Below, piece after piece: positions 1 to 10,873 of a DNA stretch of 64,000 nucleotides. The notes under the pieces were generated by a model. It was given only the letters and a program-made list of their open reading frames with translations. It made no database searches and had not been told where the DNA came from. How positions within the stretch are numbered: position 1 is the first letter of the stretch; each line of letters begins with the position of its first letter. The stretch is from NCBI RefSeq assembly GCF_021018805.1, contig NW_026960607.1, positions 3,722,501 through 3,786,500 on the forward strand, read 5' to 3'. The stretch comes from Prinia subflava (lineage: Eukaryota > Chordata > Aves > Passeriformes > Cisticolidae). The position numbers and the translations under genes are program-made.

Positions 1-1912
1 TCTTAATTAAGAAAACAGTCTATGAGCTTTGAGCTTAGCAGAGCTTAGCTTGCAGTTCTTCAGAAGATAGAGGTTGTCAGATGAAAAACTGGCATCTAAA
101 TATTTGCCAACTTGATTTTGTTTGGTTTACTTTATTGTCTAACATAAAACAAACAAACAAACAACCCCCCAAGCAAACAAAACTAACACTACACCAAATC
201 CCCCAAAAAACAGCACCCCCCAACCCCAAAACAATAGCTGGAAGCTGTTTGGTTTGCAGTTTATGTTTACAAGTTGATAAATCATTCAGGATCCAATTCT
301 CAACTTTGTAAGACACTGCTCCTTGTCAAAGTTGACAGCAAATTTGCATTTGACTTGTATCAGAGCTGATCAGGGTCACTTATCAGTCACTGTTCTAGAT
401 ACTGGTAACTGGTGAACATAGTTGCTTTGGCAATTCTATGATAATGTAAGTATAATGAAATATAAAAATGAAATTACTACTCTCAGGCCTATTCTTCTAT
501 GAACAAATGTTGCTGTTAGACTCAGAAGTGACATTTGTTATTAGACTGACTGGGTGTACAGGGTTAATCTTAGCCTCCAGTATTCAGCATACTGTCACAT
601 AGCTGAGAGTCGGTGGATGATTTTTGATAGAAGAAAGCCTCTAATGAGCCTGATCTTGAGTGACTGCTGAGCATTTTGATCTTCCATTCATTTCTAGAGG
701 ATGAAGCAGCTCAGCACCTTGACTAACAGGAGTCACTGTTTGAGCCATGCATCACTCAGATGAAAAACCTCTGGTTTAGTTTACATTGTGATTTATCATT
801 TATTACCTCTCTGACACTTATGGCAGAAACCATGTAACAGACACTGGAGGTAAGGAATCAAAGCAAATAGAGGAACCTTGCCCTAATTGGGTTTCTACAT
901 AGATACAATGTATTCTAGCTCTGGCTCACTAAAAATAAATAAGGTTTATCACCAGCACCTGGGAAGAAGAATGGCAATTGTCTTACAGGAAGAAGCATGA
1001 AACTGTGATACAAGCACTATCAATGACAGAAATATTGTCCTGTAGTTATCAGCATTGTTTTAGCTGTGGTAATACTTATAAAAGTTCTCCAAACAGCAGA
1101 GTACTTTTACCTTCTTCAACACTGTCTAACATCTATTTCTCATTAATACAGGCAGTAACATACCCACTGAATTTTCTGGTGCAGCTATAAAAAAAAAATA
1201 AATCCTCATATACCTAAGGTGTCTTACTTGGCACCTTTTTCTTACCTTCAGTGCCAAAAGATCATAAATGTCTATGGCAAAACTAATTTAATTGCATCCT
1301 CATTATCCAGCCCTATCCAAAATTATTTGCACTCTGCTTATTGTCAATTCTTCTTTAGTACAATAGAAGATTTTCCAGCAAGAGCTTCTTTTGAAAGAAG
1401 GCACTGATGCACCATGCAGCAAAAATTAATAACCTCTGTGGAGAATTCAGGGATTATATTGTATTGTAAAGCTGAATGCTCTTTCACTCACCAAGGTGAT
1501 AGTTTTGTGCAGACACAATCAATATTTGCTGTAAATAATACATATTTCACAGTAATTACACACATATGTATGGAATACACATATATTTTACCATTTGAGC
1601 TTAACTTGCAGCCATTTTAGTTCAATTTTCCCTCAGCATGATCAGCGTACTAAGCTCTTGCAATTTATTTTTTGTCCCCTCACCTCAAAGCTATATAATT
1701 TGCAACACTAGAGATGTCACACATGACTGACTAAAGATAGCTATTGTCAATTGAGGGCACATATATATGAATACTCAATATAAAGGACTCAAGCTAAACT
1801 CTGAGACCAAAGCACTTCCAAAATAAATTCCAGAATCTGAAACCAGCATTTACATAAAATTTTTATGTTTCCAAGAAAAGGGTGAAAGAGGTCCCAGGCA
1901 CCACTTGTGCAG
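1..1912. other. Unique AT-rich non-coding DNA
   Basis: I see no gene here. The stretch is AT-rich and broken by stop codons in all frames. Visible details are an A/C-rich simple tract built on AAAC units near 147-185 and a short TA run near 1760-1768. The small open frames (60-80 codons) do not resemble any protein I know and have no convincing splice context. It is probably intronic or intergenic sequence upstream of the LTR that follows. Confidence 0.7.
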
Positions 1913-1917
1913 GCACA

Positions 1918-2953
1918 GTTCTGTGTTGCATTTAATAGAATCCATTCTCACTGCAAAAGCAGTGAGGATTTGAATCCAGGGTCTCTATATGGAAGCTGGA
2001 ACAGAGCAACGCACGATACAACCAATATGGTTAAAACATACATTCTCCTCTTTATTCTCGAAATGGCTGGTTTTATACAGTGCAAAATAATTTACAGTTG
2101 CAGGTGCATTTTTATTGGGATCCAGCGTGAACAATGTAATAAACGCCAATCGTTTTTAGAATTTATAAAAGTTTAATAAAAATAAAATGGTTATAAAAAT
2201 AATAATACAAATATAGTAATAAAGGTTAAACAATTAGAGTTAGGACAATTAATGAGACATTATCAGCAAAGAATTACAGCCCGGGCTGGTTACCTCTTCC
2301 TGAACCAAAGTGAGCCAGAAAAGGACCCCGTTGAAAAAGAATTTACTCCTTAAGAGGAGTAACCTCATGATTATGCATATTTTATTTAAAACAAGAAATT
2401 CGCCTGGTGCTTGTCAAAAACTTTCTGTTAGTCCCCAGGCACCTTTGAGTCTAAGTCAGGCTTGAAAAAGTTCGTTTCTGTTGATAAGGAGAGCCATAAA
2501 TTCTTCTCCGCTGGAAAATTTAGGGGTCTCTGTAATTGTTATCTCTGTGCGAAGAATTTCTTGATTATCTTCTCCTTTTCTTGAGCTAAAAGAAAATATC
2601 TCACACACGTAGTTTCTATTTTAACCACTGAAACTTGATTTTAATTACACTACTACATTTACTATATTATTGAAATGGTAATACAGCATAACTTTCCAAC
2701 CTAGCATAATACATATAATAAATATCTGCGTAGACCCATATAATATGCATTTTTCACAACAAATATGTAAACTATCTCAGTTTAAGGCAGCTACTGTGAT
2801 TTCACTCTAATTGTCCTATCCAGTCTATACACACACCTTAACCTAATTTCTAACTGCACCACAAGCTTATCTACTTCTACACGGGCCCAAATCTGAGGCC
2901 TAGCGGGCCCAAATCTGAGGCCCAGTTTGGGATAGCTCAAATCTCTTTCCACA
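1918..2953 (-). mobile_element. Probable solo LTR, ERVL-type, minus strand
   Basis: Read on the minus strand, the element starts at 2953 with TGTGGAAAGAG. A TATA-like GTATAAAA lies at 2078-2071 and an AATAAA signal at 2056-2051, in the order expected of an LTR. The right flank has GCACA at 2954-2958 and the same GCACA occurs at 1913-1917, giving a possible 5-bp target duplication. Five base pairs is usual for ERVL-type elements. The distal end at 1918 does not show the expected CA (TG on the plus strand), so that boundary is uncertain. The U3 side carries a 22-bp tandem duplication. No internal retroviral genes are attached, so it would be a solo LTR, or an LTR with decayed ends. Confidence 0.5.
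2882..2925. repeat. 22-bp tandem duplication in LTR U3
   Basis: Two adjacent 22-bp units (2882-2903 and 2904-2925) built on GGGCCCAAATCTGAGGCC differ at one base near their ends. They sit at the U3 end of the probable minus-strand LTR, where duplicated enhancer elements are common in retroviral LTRs. A regulatory role is inference only. Confidence 0.85.
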
Positions 2954-2958
2954 GCACA

Positions 2959-4350
2959 TCATGCCCACGATCTCTAAGAAATTCGGTTACAAGGATTTTC
3001 TGAAGAGTCGGATTTATTATATATTCTCCAGACATCTAGGTTTGTGTTTTCCATGTGCTGGCAGGAATGCCTTTGTCAGATTAGTCACTGAAGCCATTAT
3101 TTTATGAGTACAGGCTTAAAACATTGAATATATGAACAACTCAGAATCTTCAAGTATGAAGCATAAGAATCAAGGTGTAAATTTGTATTCCTGTTTATTA
3201 TTATGTAGAACTGCACAACAGGTAAGATTTATTTTTTATGTGTGTGCACGGGCCTTTTATTTTTTAAAGAATTGCACTTACCATATCAAAACTGCACTTA
3301 ATTTCAAGTGTCTGAAAAACCCCCTACCTTCATATACTCTAGCCAAATTTGTATCTGCATGGATCCTCTTTTTCAGGGAGTGACATGAGTGGCAGTTTGC
3401 AGGACAGACATTGCAGATACGCTTTGTACAAAATGCTAGCAGCGAAAACATTTAAGATTAATCTACATTAAAGCAATAGATCATGACTTCTAAATGGTTC
3501 AAGCAGCCTTCATTTTGGGAAAAACTCCCCTACTACTTCTTTTCCTTCTTTTTAAACCTATTTTCTTCTCTCTGTGTTCTGTTCCTGTAACCTGTCACAA
3601 ATATGCTGAAACCCATTACTTTGTCACTCAACTCTCTATAGAAATTGATAGTCAGTTCATTTTTATAAGTAATTATTTCTTTGGTGTCAAATGTCAAACT
3701 ATTGAATACAGGGTTTTATATTTGCATAATTCATTTGATTTTTAATACAGTTGCTTGATGTATTTGTAACAAGTTCTCTAGCCATGTCCAAGTTCCATTT
3801 ACTTTAATGAACAGATCAGTTTGCCACTTGTCTCCATCAGTAAATTTGGATCTATGGTTGTAATCACTTGTTACATTTCTTTCTCTAACTTCCATCATCA
3901 GTGTCACCACAGGAAGAAAATATCTGTTCGTTTGGGAAATGAAGATAAGTGTCTGACGTTTGGTTTATAAAGCAGTGGCAAACTAGACGAGGAAGCTCTC
4001 TTCTGAAATCTAATCTGTGATTACATTTTAGTAGCAGAACACCAATAAGGAATCATGTTGAAGTAGCCTACATTAGTTCTTCAGACAGTGTACACATAAT
4101 TGAGTTAATCAGGTAGTAGCCAGAGAAATGATAAAACACCACAAGCAAGGATTTTCTGTGAAAGAAGAGACTGGTACTTATAAATAAAATTTATTATTAA
4201 TTTTCAATAGTGAGCACAATATAGAAAAAACTGCTTGACCAAGTCTCCTGTAAACGCCCAGCTTAAGGTCTGCAAGAAAAATAATATCACCTTTACCAGC
4301 GATAGGCCTTTTTTTACAGCTTGCCCACCACATGTAGTTATTAATAAGTA
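2959..4350. other. Unique AT-rich non-coding DNA
   Basis: No gene or recognised repeat. Open frames of about 83 codons at 3132 and 3494 look random in composition. Around 4180-4215 there is an A/T-rich tract with TTTATT and AATAAA motifs just before the GC content rises at the CpG-enriched block. Confidence 0.65.
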
Positions 4351-4805
4351 GATGGGGTCGTCTTGCCACACTAAACTCTCTTGTCCTGAGCAAAGCTCAG
4401 TTTTAGCAAGCCACCACCGGGAGAAAGGGCAGTGCACGGCCCCGGCACTGGCGCGTGTTTTCCCAGGAATCACCCCCAGCTTGCAGGCAATGGCATCAGA
4501 GGCAAGATGCAGACGTGTGGTGGCATCCCTGCCCTCCGAGCAAGCAGTGATTCTTTGGCATCCTGCGACCCCTAGTGAGAGCCGGGGCCAGCCCTGTCCT
4601 CGCCCTGGGCCGCCAGTGCCAACGGGCTCCCGCCAGGCACCGGCTGTTTCCAGGTCGCGGGCAAAACATCTCCTATGGGATTTCCGTTTCCCCCGTTAAC
4701 TGACTGAAAGCTACTATGAAAACATCATAACGCCTTGCCTTGGGTTGCTTCGAAACAATGCACTGATTGTGTTGCAACTTCACAAAAAGCTGCTGTAAAC
4801 TCTCA
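4351..4805. other. CpG-enriched GC-rich block, left part
   Basis: Between about 4351 and 4700 the sequence is strikingly GC-rich against an AT-rich background, and CpG dinucleotides are frequent (I count roughly 18 in 350 bases). A 115-codon plus-strand frame at 4352-4699 exists, but its proline/arginine/serine-rich product looks like chance translation of GC-rich DNA and matches no family I know. It could be half of a small CpG island or of an older GC-rich repeat. The solo LTR at 4812 separates it from a second GC-rich part at 5512-6180. Confidence 0.5.
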
Positions 4806-4885
4806 GGGCAGTGGAGGGAGAGGCAAGAGACAGCGCTCATCTTCTACATACTGAAAAGAACAGGGCATGTGCCTTTATTAATATT

Positions 4886-4925
4886 CAGCTCTTTATTAAA
4901 GTGACCAGCTATTTATTAAAGTCAT
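4886..4925. repeat. 20-bp tandem duplication carrying poly(A) signals
   Basis: Units 4886-4905 and 4906-4925 both read CAGCTnTTTATTAAAGTnAn. Each contains one minus-strand AATAAA, and a third AATAAA lies just beyond at 4878-4873. The LTR thus has a cluster of three polyadenylation signals within about 45 bases. Confidence 0.85.
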
Positions 4926-5374
4926 CAGCAGGATTGCAGAGTCCAACCGGAGTTTTTCACACTGCTGTGGTGATCCAACGGAGCAGGTACTGTTGCGGAT
5001 CTTCACTCAGCTGCCCCCAGTAGGTGGCGAGTCCTTGTCTCCACGGGAACAGCTAGAAGCTCTCTCTGGTCAACCATCAGAAGGCAGAGCGGTGAGGGGT
5101 CTGTCACTGCAATGCAGAGTCTGGTCTTTACCCTCAGGGAAAAACCTCGAGTTTCCCGTTGTCTGTCTCCGTCGCTTAAGCTGGCCGGTTCCCATTCCAT
5201 TCAGACTCCTCATAGGTCATGGTGAATCTTCAAACCAGGCCAGGGGGTGCGTCCACTCCTTCCTTGGCCAGGGCACTATCTAATTCTCCTCTGATGCATC
5301 TAGTTTTTCATCTTGGGGTGCAGTTCCTCTAAAAAACTCTCCCAGGATTCACCGGGTCAGTTTTATTTGCATAT

Positions 5375-5394
5375 ACAAATGCATATGCATTTGT
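5375..5394. repeat. Perfect 20-bp palindrome in LTR U3
   Basis: ACAAATGCATATGCATTTGT is its own reverse complement and contains two overlapping octamer-like ATGCATTT/AAATGCAT motifs. It is bracketed by ACCGGG (5351-5356) and CCCGGT (5395-5400), which could extend a stem. The position, close to the TATA-like box of the minus-strand LTR, suggests a transcription-factor site, but that is inference. Confidence 0.9.
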
Positions 5395-5511
5395 CCCGGT
5401 CACAGCATATCCCTGCTGAAAAAGGTAGCTACAGCAAACAATGACCAGGCTATCTAGACAGGAGCCGCTCCTTTTCACATTTTAATGAGGTAGGAGAATG
5501 TCACAGGGCAG

Positions 5512-6180
5512 CTTCCCTTCATCCTCAAACTTGCTGGGGTGTGGGGGGTACCTCTAGCCTAGCCAGGAGGGGGTCAGTGGCTTTCGAGGGACAGCAGCAT
5601 CACCCCAGCTATGGGGTTTCTCTGCAAAAGAGAAAACCCCCCATTTTTCTAAAAGGCAGGGTGATGGCACAAATTGGGAGGAGGGGGGGGGTTGCATTCT
5701 GAGTGCTCAGAGCTCTTTTAATATGCTAATGGGTGCTCCGCATTTTCCTCTGGGGGGATGGTGCGGCTGTCTCGCTATGGGGCTAGGACAGGGATGGCAC
5801 AACCCCTCCCGACCAGGAAACATTGGGGGTTCCAGTGCTCCCCCCCCCATCCACTCTGCCCAGAGCCCAGCCGTGGCTCCTGCCAGCAGTGGCTGCACCC
5901 GTCAGGGCCGCACGGCGCAGCCATGGCTGCCCAGCAGCTGGTGCTCCAGAGACACAGCTCTGCCCCCCTTCCAGGGCCACAGCAGCAAACACGGGCAGCT
6001 TTTTTTTGAGCCCTCATACCCACTGGGAATTCGTTCATAACAATACCACCCCAGGAAAGAAAGAAAGAAAATTGCCAGCTCCACTTCTACGTAATTATCC
6101 GCATGTAAGGCCTAAGCCTTTGCAAATAGCGACGATCAGTAGTAGGGAAACGTATTTGTTTGCCCGCTGGTGCTAGGAAA
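5512..6180. other. CpG-enriched GC-rich block, right part
   Basis: The GC-rich, CpG-containing sequence resumes on the right side of the solo LTR and fades into AT-rich DNA near 6180. It holds G- and C-runs (G9 near 5683-5691, C9 near 5841-5849). A minus-strand CATATTAAAAG at about 5722-5712 resembles a TATA box next to an octamer-like ATTAGCAT. Overlapping open frames on both strands (60-117 codons) reflect the lack of stops in GC-rich DNA. I do not recognise a gene. A small CpG island, a retrocopy or an older LTR are all possible. Confidence 0.45.
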
Positions 6181-8394
6181 ACATTGGTGAGAAGTTGGTC
6201 TCACAGCATGCAAATTTGCAAGCTAAGCTTTTTGCTGCTGTCATGCTCAGATCCACCCGAACAATGGAGTTTAAAACAATGATTGGTTCTGTTCTAAACA
6301 CATACACGAATTAAAAGCTGAAAATGTAAACATGCAATTATTGAAGAGGAAAGGGTATTTCTTGACTTGGTTCAGTTCCCCCAGCTAAGATCAAGTTGGT
6401 ATATGTGCATCAGAATGTGTGTTTGAATATACAGCCAATGGTAAATATCAAACTGTTTTCTGTACAGAGACATACTGTACACACACTTGTAGGGCCACAG
6501 CTACAGTAGGAAAAGAGGGAGTCTGCTGTTTTAATTCTTACAATTAACAAATAAAACATGCAAACAATTCTACTTAATGCTAAAAAGAAATATGCTGGAA
6601 CTTTAACATTGTGATTATCCAATAGAAATTATAATACACATAACATCACTTTTTCAGTGGGAAGATGTTGAGAATCTTACTGGGGAAGCACTGTTATCCG
6701 TCAGATTAAAAGATTCCAGGATATGAAATGCACCTGATTTTCAAAGACACATATTAATCTCTTGTGATATATTCATTTCCAAAGAGGCAGTGGAGGCCTA
6801 GAATGAGGGGGGGTTATTAAGTCTTTTACATCAAAATAATTACAGCTTGCCTTTGATGCATAGAATTGTCTACTGATTTGTATCTTTCTAAAACCCACTA
6901 AACTCAAATTCAAGCCTTCTAGTCAGTCTTCCTAGAACTTTCCATCTGCTTACAACCAAAATGAAAAGTTAAAGTTCTTCAGCAGTTCAGATTTAAAAGC
7001 TTACTTTGAACTCACTCAAACGATTTTCTTTGAGAGCTGAAATTCTCACAGATGTTTGAAATTTTCCCAGAGGTTTGCATAATGGGAGCATGGATAATAT
7101 GAATGTTAGACAAGGCTGCAACTGCCATCTCCTATTTTTCCAAAGTTTCCTTTACATGGTTTAGTGCCTCCTATCTATTGCTCACTTTGCTAAATCACCG
7201 CTTTAAGCAACATAATGTCAAGCCTATAAATTGCCTCTGAGAAAATGGCTAGTGTGGAGAATTCATTGTTAGTTATACTTCTTTTATGTATTTAAAACAC
7301 CTATCTATTATATACTTCAAAGGAAAGAAAGGAGTTCACCTTTCTGCAGCAGTATGGTGAATATCACAGCTTCCATAATCCATTATATTACATTAGTGAA
7401 CAAATAGTAAAAGCTGTGTCTCCACAAAATCTCTCCTCAATCTGCTGGGCTAATTTTTCTTTAATTGTACCCCACATATGGGCAACCTACTACACAGAAG
7501 TTTTTGCAGAACTGTTTGGCTGAGCAGAGAGGCTGCAAACCCTCTAAATACCAACATAATCCTGCTGTGTCACACTGAGAGAGGGGAGGGCAAACAGAGG
7601 CAGTAAACCCGATTCTGTGCAGCAATGTTCATCAGGCTGATGGCTTAGTTCCAGCCTATTGGGTCCTTCACTGCCACACAAATCAATTTGTTTAAAATTA
7701 TTTTTATGCAATTGGAAGTGTGCATTGCTAAAAGTAAATTATATAATTTTTAAAGCATATAGTTTATGTTCAGATTTGTGTGTCTTATTTACTGAAGATT
7801 GATCTAAGCAGAAAATAAAGATCTATTTTTTCGGAATCGTTTTAAAAGCTTGCTATAAGTCATTTGTTCTTTAGCCAAGTAATTTTAGAAATTCTCACAA
7901 AAAATGCAAATTGTAAGTTGATATTTACATACATTCTCTGTAGGTATCAGCATTGCTTTACATTGTTGTAGAGAACCATATTTTTTTCTTCTCAAAGAAA
8001 GAAGACATGCAGACTTGTCATTTTCCACATGAAAGACAACTTTTACGTTGCCCGTTTGTCTTCTACCACCTGTGTCAGACTAAAAGATCCACTACTATAT
8101 TGCATACATGCAACCAAAGTAAATGTACAGCAAAAACCTACATTGTTTTCCTATGCACCCATTTAAAGTTTTAAAACCGTCCTATTATAGTTGTTTTTCA
8201 AATAAATATCAACCATGTAGATGTAAACACAAGGTTCATGTAAGCTTTGCAAATGTTTCTCAAATGTTGCAAGGAGCAACAATTCAGTTAAATAAATGCT
8301 AAATAAGTTGTGAGTCTACCTTCTTTACACAGACGATACACTGGACACAAAAAAGTTTGTTTGATTTTCTAGTGGAATTCTCAGAAAGCCACTA
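6181..8394. other. Unique AT-rich non-coding DNA
   Basis: No gene, repeat or RNA gene recognised. The sequence is AT-rich and stop-dense. Nothing marks splice-bounded exons with long open frames. Confidence 0.65.
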
Positions 8395-8645
8395 TAGGGC
8401 AAGTATTATTTAATGTTTTCATTCATAAACTTATCATACAAAAGAAAATCTACCCCTGAGATCTGCTGATAATACGGTATTGAGATGAATTATCCACGCA
8501 GAAGAGAATTGTACTACCATACTAGAAGTGAATTACCTTGGAAGCCAAAGTAATAGTAATTGGATGAAAATGAATTGTGCAAAGTACAAGGTCATAAATA
8601 AAGCATAAGAAGAATTGTTTCTGGGATCTCAGGCATAAAGAGTGA
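8395..8645 (+). mobile_element. Old degenerate CR1 LINE fragment
   Basis: Short blocks line up in order with the reverse-transcriptase C-terminal part of avian CR1: a segment like 'tttaatgttttcatt', then 'tgctgataatac' followed by 'actaccat', and finally 'gtgcaaagtac'. Spacing is close to that of CR1, but substitutions are heavy and the frame is broken. It is therefore an ancient copy, far older than the CR1 pieces at 17.8 and 41.7 kb. The solo LTR at 8672 lies just downstream and may have removed or displaced the rest. Confidence 0.6.
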
Positions 8646-8671
8646 TTGAAGAATTATATTAATTAAATAGT

Positions 8672-9300
8672 TGTACTGGTTTGAAAGCAAAACCGGTGAG
8701 ACTCCAAGTCAGAAATACAATTTAATAGAGAGAGAACAAACAACAAGAAAGGTAAATAAAATAAAATTAAATTAAATAAGATAAATGCAATAGTACAAAG
8801 GACCACTGACAGAGTCAGAATGCAAACCTGACACCCTGTTGGTCAGGGTGTTGGAAGCAGCCCGAAGTAAGTCCTTCCAGAGTGACAGTTGTGGCTCCGT
8901 TGAAGTAGAGATGAACCTCAAGAAAAGGGTCCAGTCATCCTCTGGGAATCCAGTGGAAACAGGCTCCCTTGGTGTTTGGGATTGCTGGTTTTATCCCGGT
9001 GGAAAGGCTTTGGCTCTTCCCACTGGGTGGAGCATCTCACAATGGAATAAAGTAATGTTATCAGTCATGTGAGAGGCCTTAAATGGCCCATCACAGGTGA
9101 TGTCCCTCGGAGGAGGATGGGTGGAGGAAGAGATAAGAAGGCACTGCCATATCTGGTGTTATCAGGTGTCCTACTAACAGAAGGCATCCGCCCTCTTTCC
9201 ACCCCTAGAGTTACAAGAGATAAGGAACAATATCTCCCAGCCGACTTCAACAGATGAAAATAGAATACACATCTTTGGTTACATTTTCCAACCCAAGACA
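8672..9300 (-). mobile_element. Solo LTR, ERVL-type, minus strand
   Basis: The 629-bp element is bounded by a perfect 5-bp repeat, ATAGT, at 8667-8671 and 9301-9305. On the minus strand it starts TGTCTTGGGTTGG at 9300 and ends AAACCAGTACA at 8672. A TATA-like GGGATAAAA lies at 8997-8989 and an ATTAAA polyadenylation signal at 8726-8721, which fixes the orientation. The layout and several segments, such as the 'ccctgttggtcagggtgttgg' region near 8832-8855, resemble a common passerine LTR family as I remember it. No internal region remains. The two 5-bp flanks are still identical, suggesting a moderately young insertion. Confidence 0.88.
8833..8854. repeat. Inverted repeat inside LTR
   Basis: ACCCTGTTGGTCAGGGT near 8833-8849 has arms ACCCTG/CAGGGT around a short loop. 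It lies in the R/U5 part of the minus-strand LTR and could form a hairpin in the transcript. Confidence 0.6.
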
Positions 9301-9946
9301 ATAGTCAAGCAAAATTATTATCAACCTTCTATACCCATGAAAGAGAAACACAATCTAAGAATTTATGAGGCAAGATATTTTCAATTAAAAAAAAAAGAAA
9401 CATTGATGACATTATTACAAGCTCAAGTATATATGAACACTACTTGAAATGGTGCATATATTCCATTCTTTTTATCAAAGGAATGAAGAGCTTCTTTTCT
9501 AGGAGGTTATTAAGAGCACTTCAAAATCATTTGAAGGGATATGTTAGCTTCCTATAAGAGCAGTGGAAAACAAATTAACTACAGAAGAAAAAAATCAACA
9601 CATACCAAAAAAAGCCTACAACTGCTCAAGAATGACATTAAATCTGGTACAGAGAGTCTGACACCACTGCCCAAAAAGAATAATAAAAGAAGAAATCCCA
9701 TCTACTTTTCAAACCGAGTTCAAAAGAGAACATATGACCCGTCTGCTTGGTCTAAGAGTGTGGTGGAATCTGTGTCCCAGGGAGGCCTGAGTACCCCAGT
9801 ATTTCATTTGCATTACAGGTTTGAACCTGGTGCTATACATTTGTCTATTGATAAAGTCAAGTGCTACTTAGAGCCATTGACTGTGGGCAGTCTCAGTTGG
9901 TCTAAATGAAATGAAACAGATGAGAGTTTGTGGGGTTTTTTGCAGT

Positions 9947-9984
9947 GGTAGTCCCAGAATCTATTGGTAGTTCCAGAATCTATT
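9947..9984. repeat. 19-bp tandem duplication
   Basis: Units 9947-9965 and 9966-9984 read GGTAGTyCCAGAATCTATT and differ at one base. It is a recent local duplication with no evident function. Confidence 0.85.
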
Positions 9985-10847
9985 TAGACTGGAATTATCC
10001 TTCTTCACTACAAGTGAAAAGTCACTTGATTACAGAGACTTCTCAGCACTGGCTGTCTGACAACCAACATTTCTGAGTTAGGGAATTTAATTTGGATGAG
10101 GATTTCACATTGGGCATTTACTTAACTGCAAGTTTCACCTATGTATATCCATAACACACAACCTTTAGAAAATGTTGCTTCTAAAGATTTGTTTATATAT
10201 ACCTTTTTGTTTTCTCTGGCCTCCTCCCACCATGTCTCTAATAAATGTGTCCATAAAACTGTAGAGCTACCCTGGCTTATTTTTAGGTCATCTCAAAAGT
10301 ACTTAGAAGCTCCTATTAATGGCACAGTAGAATGCTGAGTTTTCTATAACTCTGTGGCTGCAGAATCTTGTCTCTATCGCAGATTTGCCCTTGGGCTGCA
10401 GAATAAACAGAGAGAGTATTTATAGCCCTTCTCGTACAGAGATTTGATCATTCAGAAAGAAGGCAATGAATTGCACAGAACTTTCTATATCCCCAGGCTA
10501 AGTACTAATATTAGTGTTAAGGAAAAGCTGATGTCACCTGATCTGTCACAGTATTCTGCATTTGTACATCTCTCTGGGTAACAATGGGCCAAAAAGATTA
10601 ACTATTATTTTTGAATTAATTTATTTCAATACAATCCCATTGTCACGACAGATTTAGAAATACTGGCCTCCACCTGAATTACATCAGATTGCTATAGTTG
10701 ATACAGGATATAGGAAAAATCAAAGTAACACTTCTCAGTGTTCATCCAAAGAAAGTTTTAAGGAAACAGATGGCTCTGAGCATTTGGAAATGGCCCATAG
10801 CTATTACTCTTAATAAGAGAAGCTGCAGATGAGGTAGAAATGCACCT

Positions 10848-10873
10848 CCCCCCCCCCCTTTTTTTTTTCTTTT
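10848..10873. repeat. C11-T10 homopyrimidine tract
   Basis: Eleven C, ten T, then CTTTT give an uninterrupted pyrimidine strand with an abrupt C-to-T switch. Such tracts are prone to slippage and to triplex or i-motif structures. It is also a likely site of assembly error. Confidence 0.85.

Larger units (their letters stand above)
4812..5505 (-). mobile_element. Solo LTR, class II (ERVK-type), minus strand
   Basis: A 694-bp element is flanked by a perfect 6-bp direct repeat, GGGCAG, at 4806-4811 and 5506-5511. On the minus strand it starts TGTGACATTC at 5505 and ends CCTCCCTCCA at 4812, so it has the TG...CA ends of an LTR. A TATA-like CAAATAAAAC lies at about 5370-5361. Three AATAAA signals follow (plus-strand TTTATT at 4873, 4892 and 4912), two of them inside a 20-bp tandem duplication. 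A 6-bp duplication is typical of avian class II elements. No second LTR or internal genes are present, so the provirus has been lost by LTR-LTR recombination. The family name is not known to me. Confidence 0.88.

Noticed and set aside
4352..4699. 115-codon frame in the GC-rich block
   Set aside because: Low-complexity Arg/Pro/Ser composition with overlapping minus-strand frames. Best explained by GC-rich DNA lacking stop codons.
9541..9909. 122-codon plus-strand frame, lysine-rich
   Set aside because: No family resemblance and AT-rich lysine bias expected from A-rich DNA. No exon signals.
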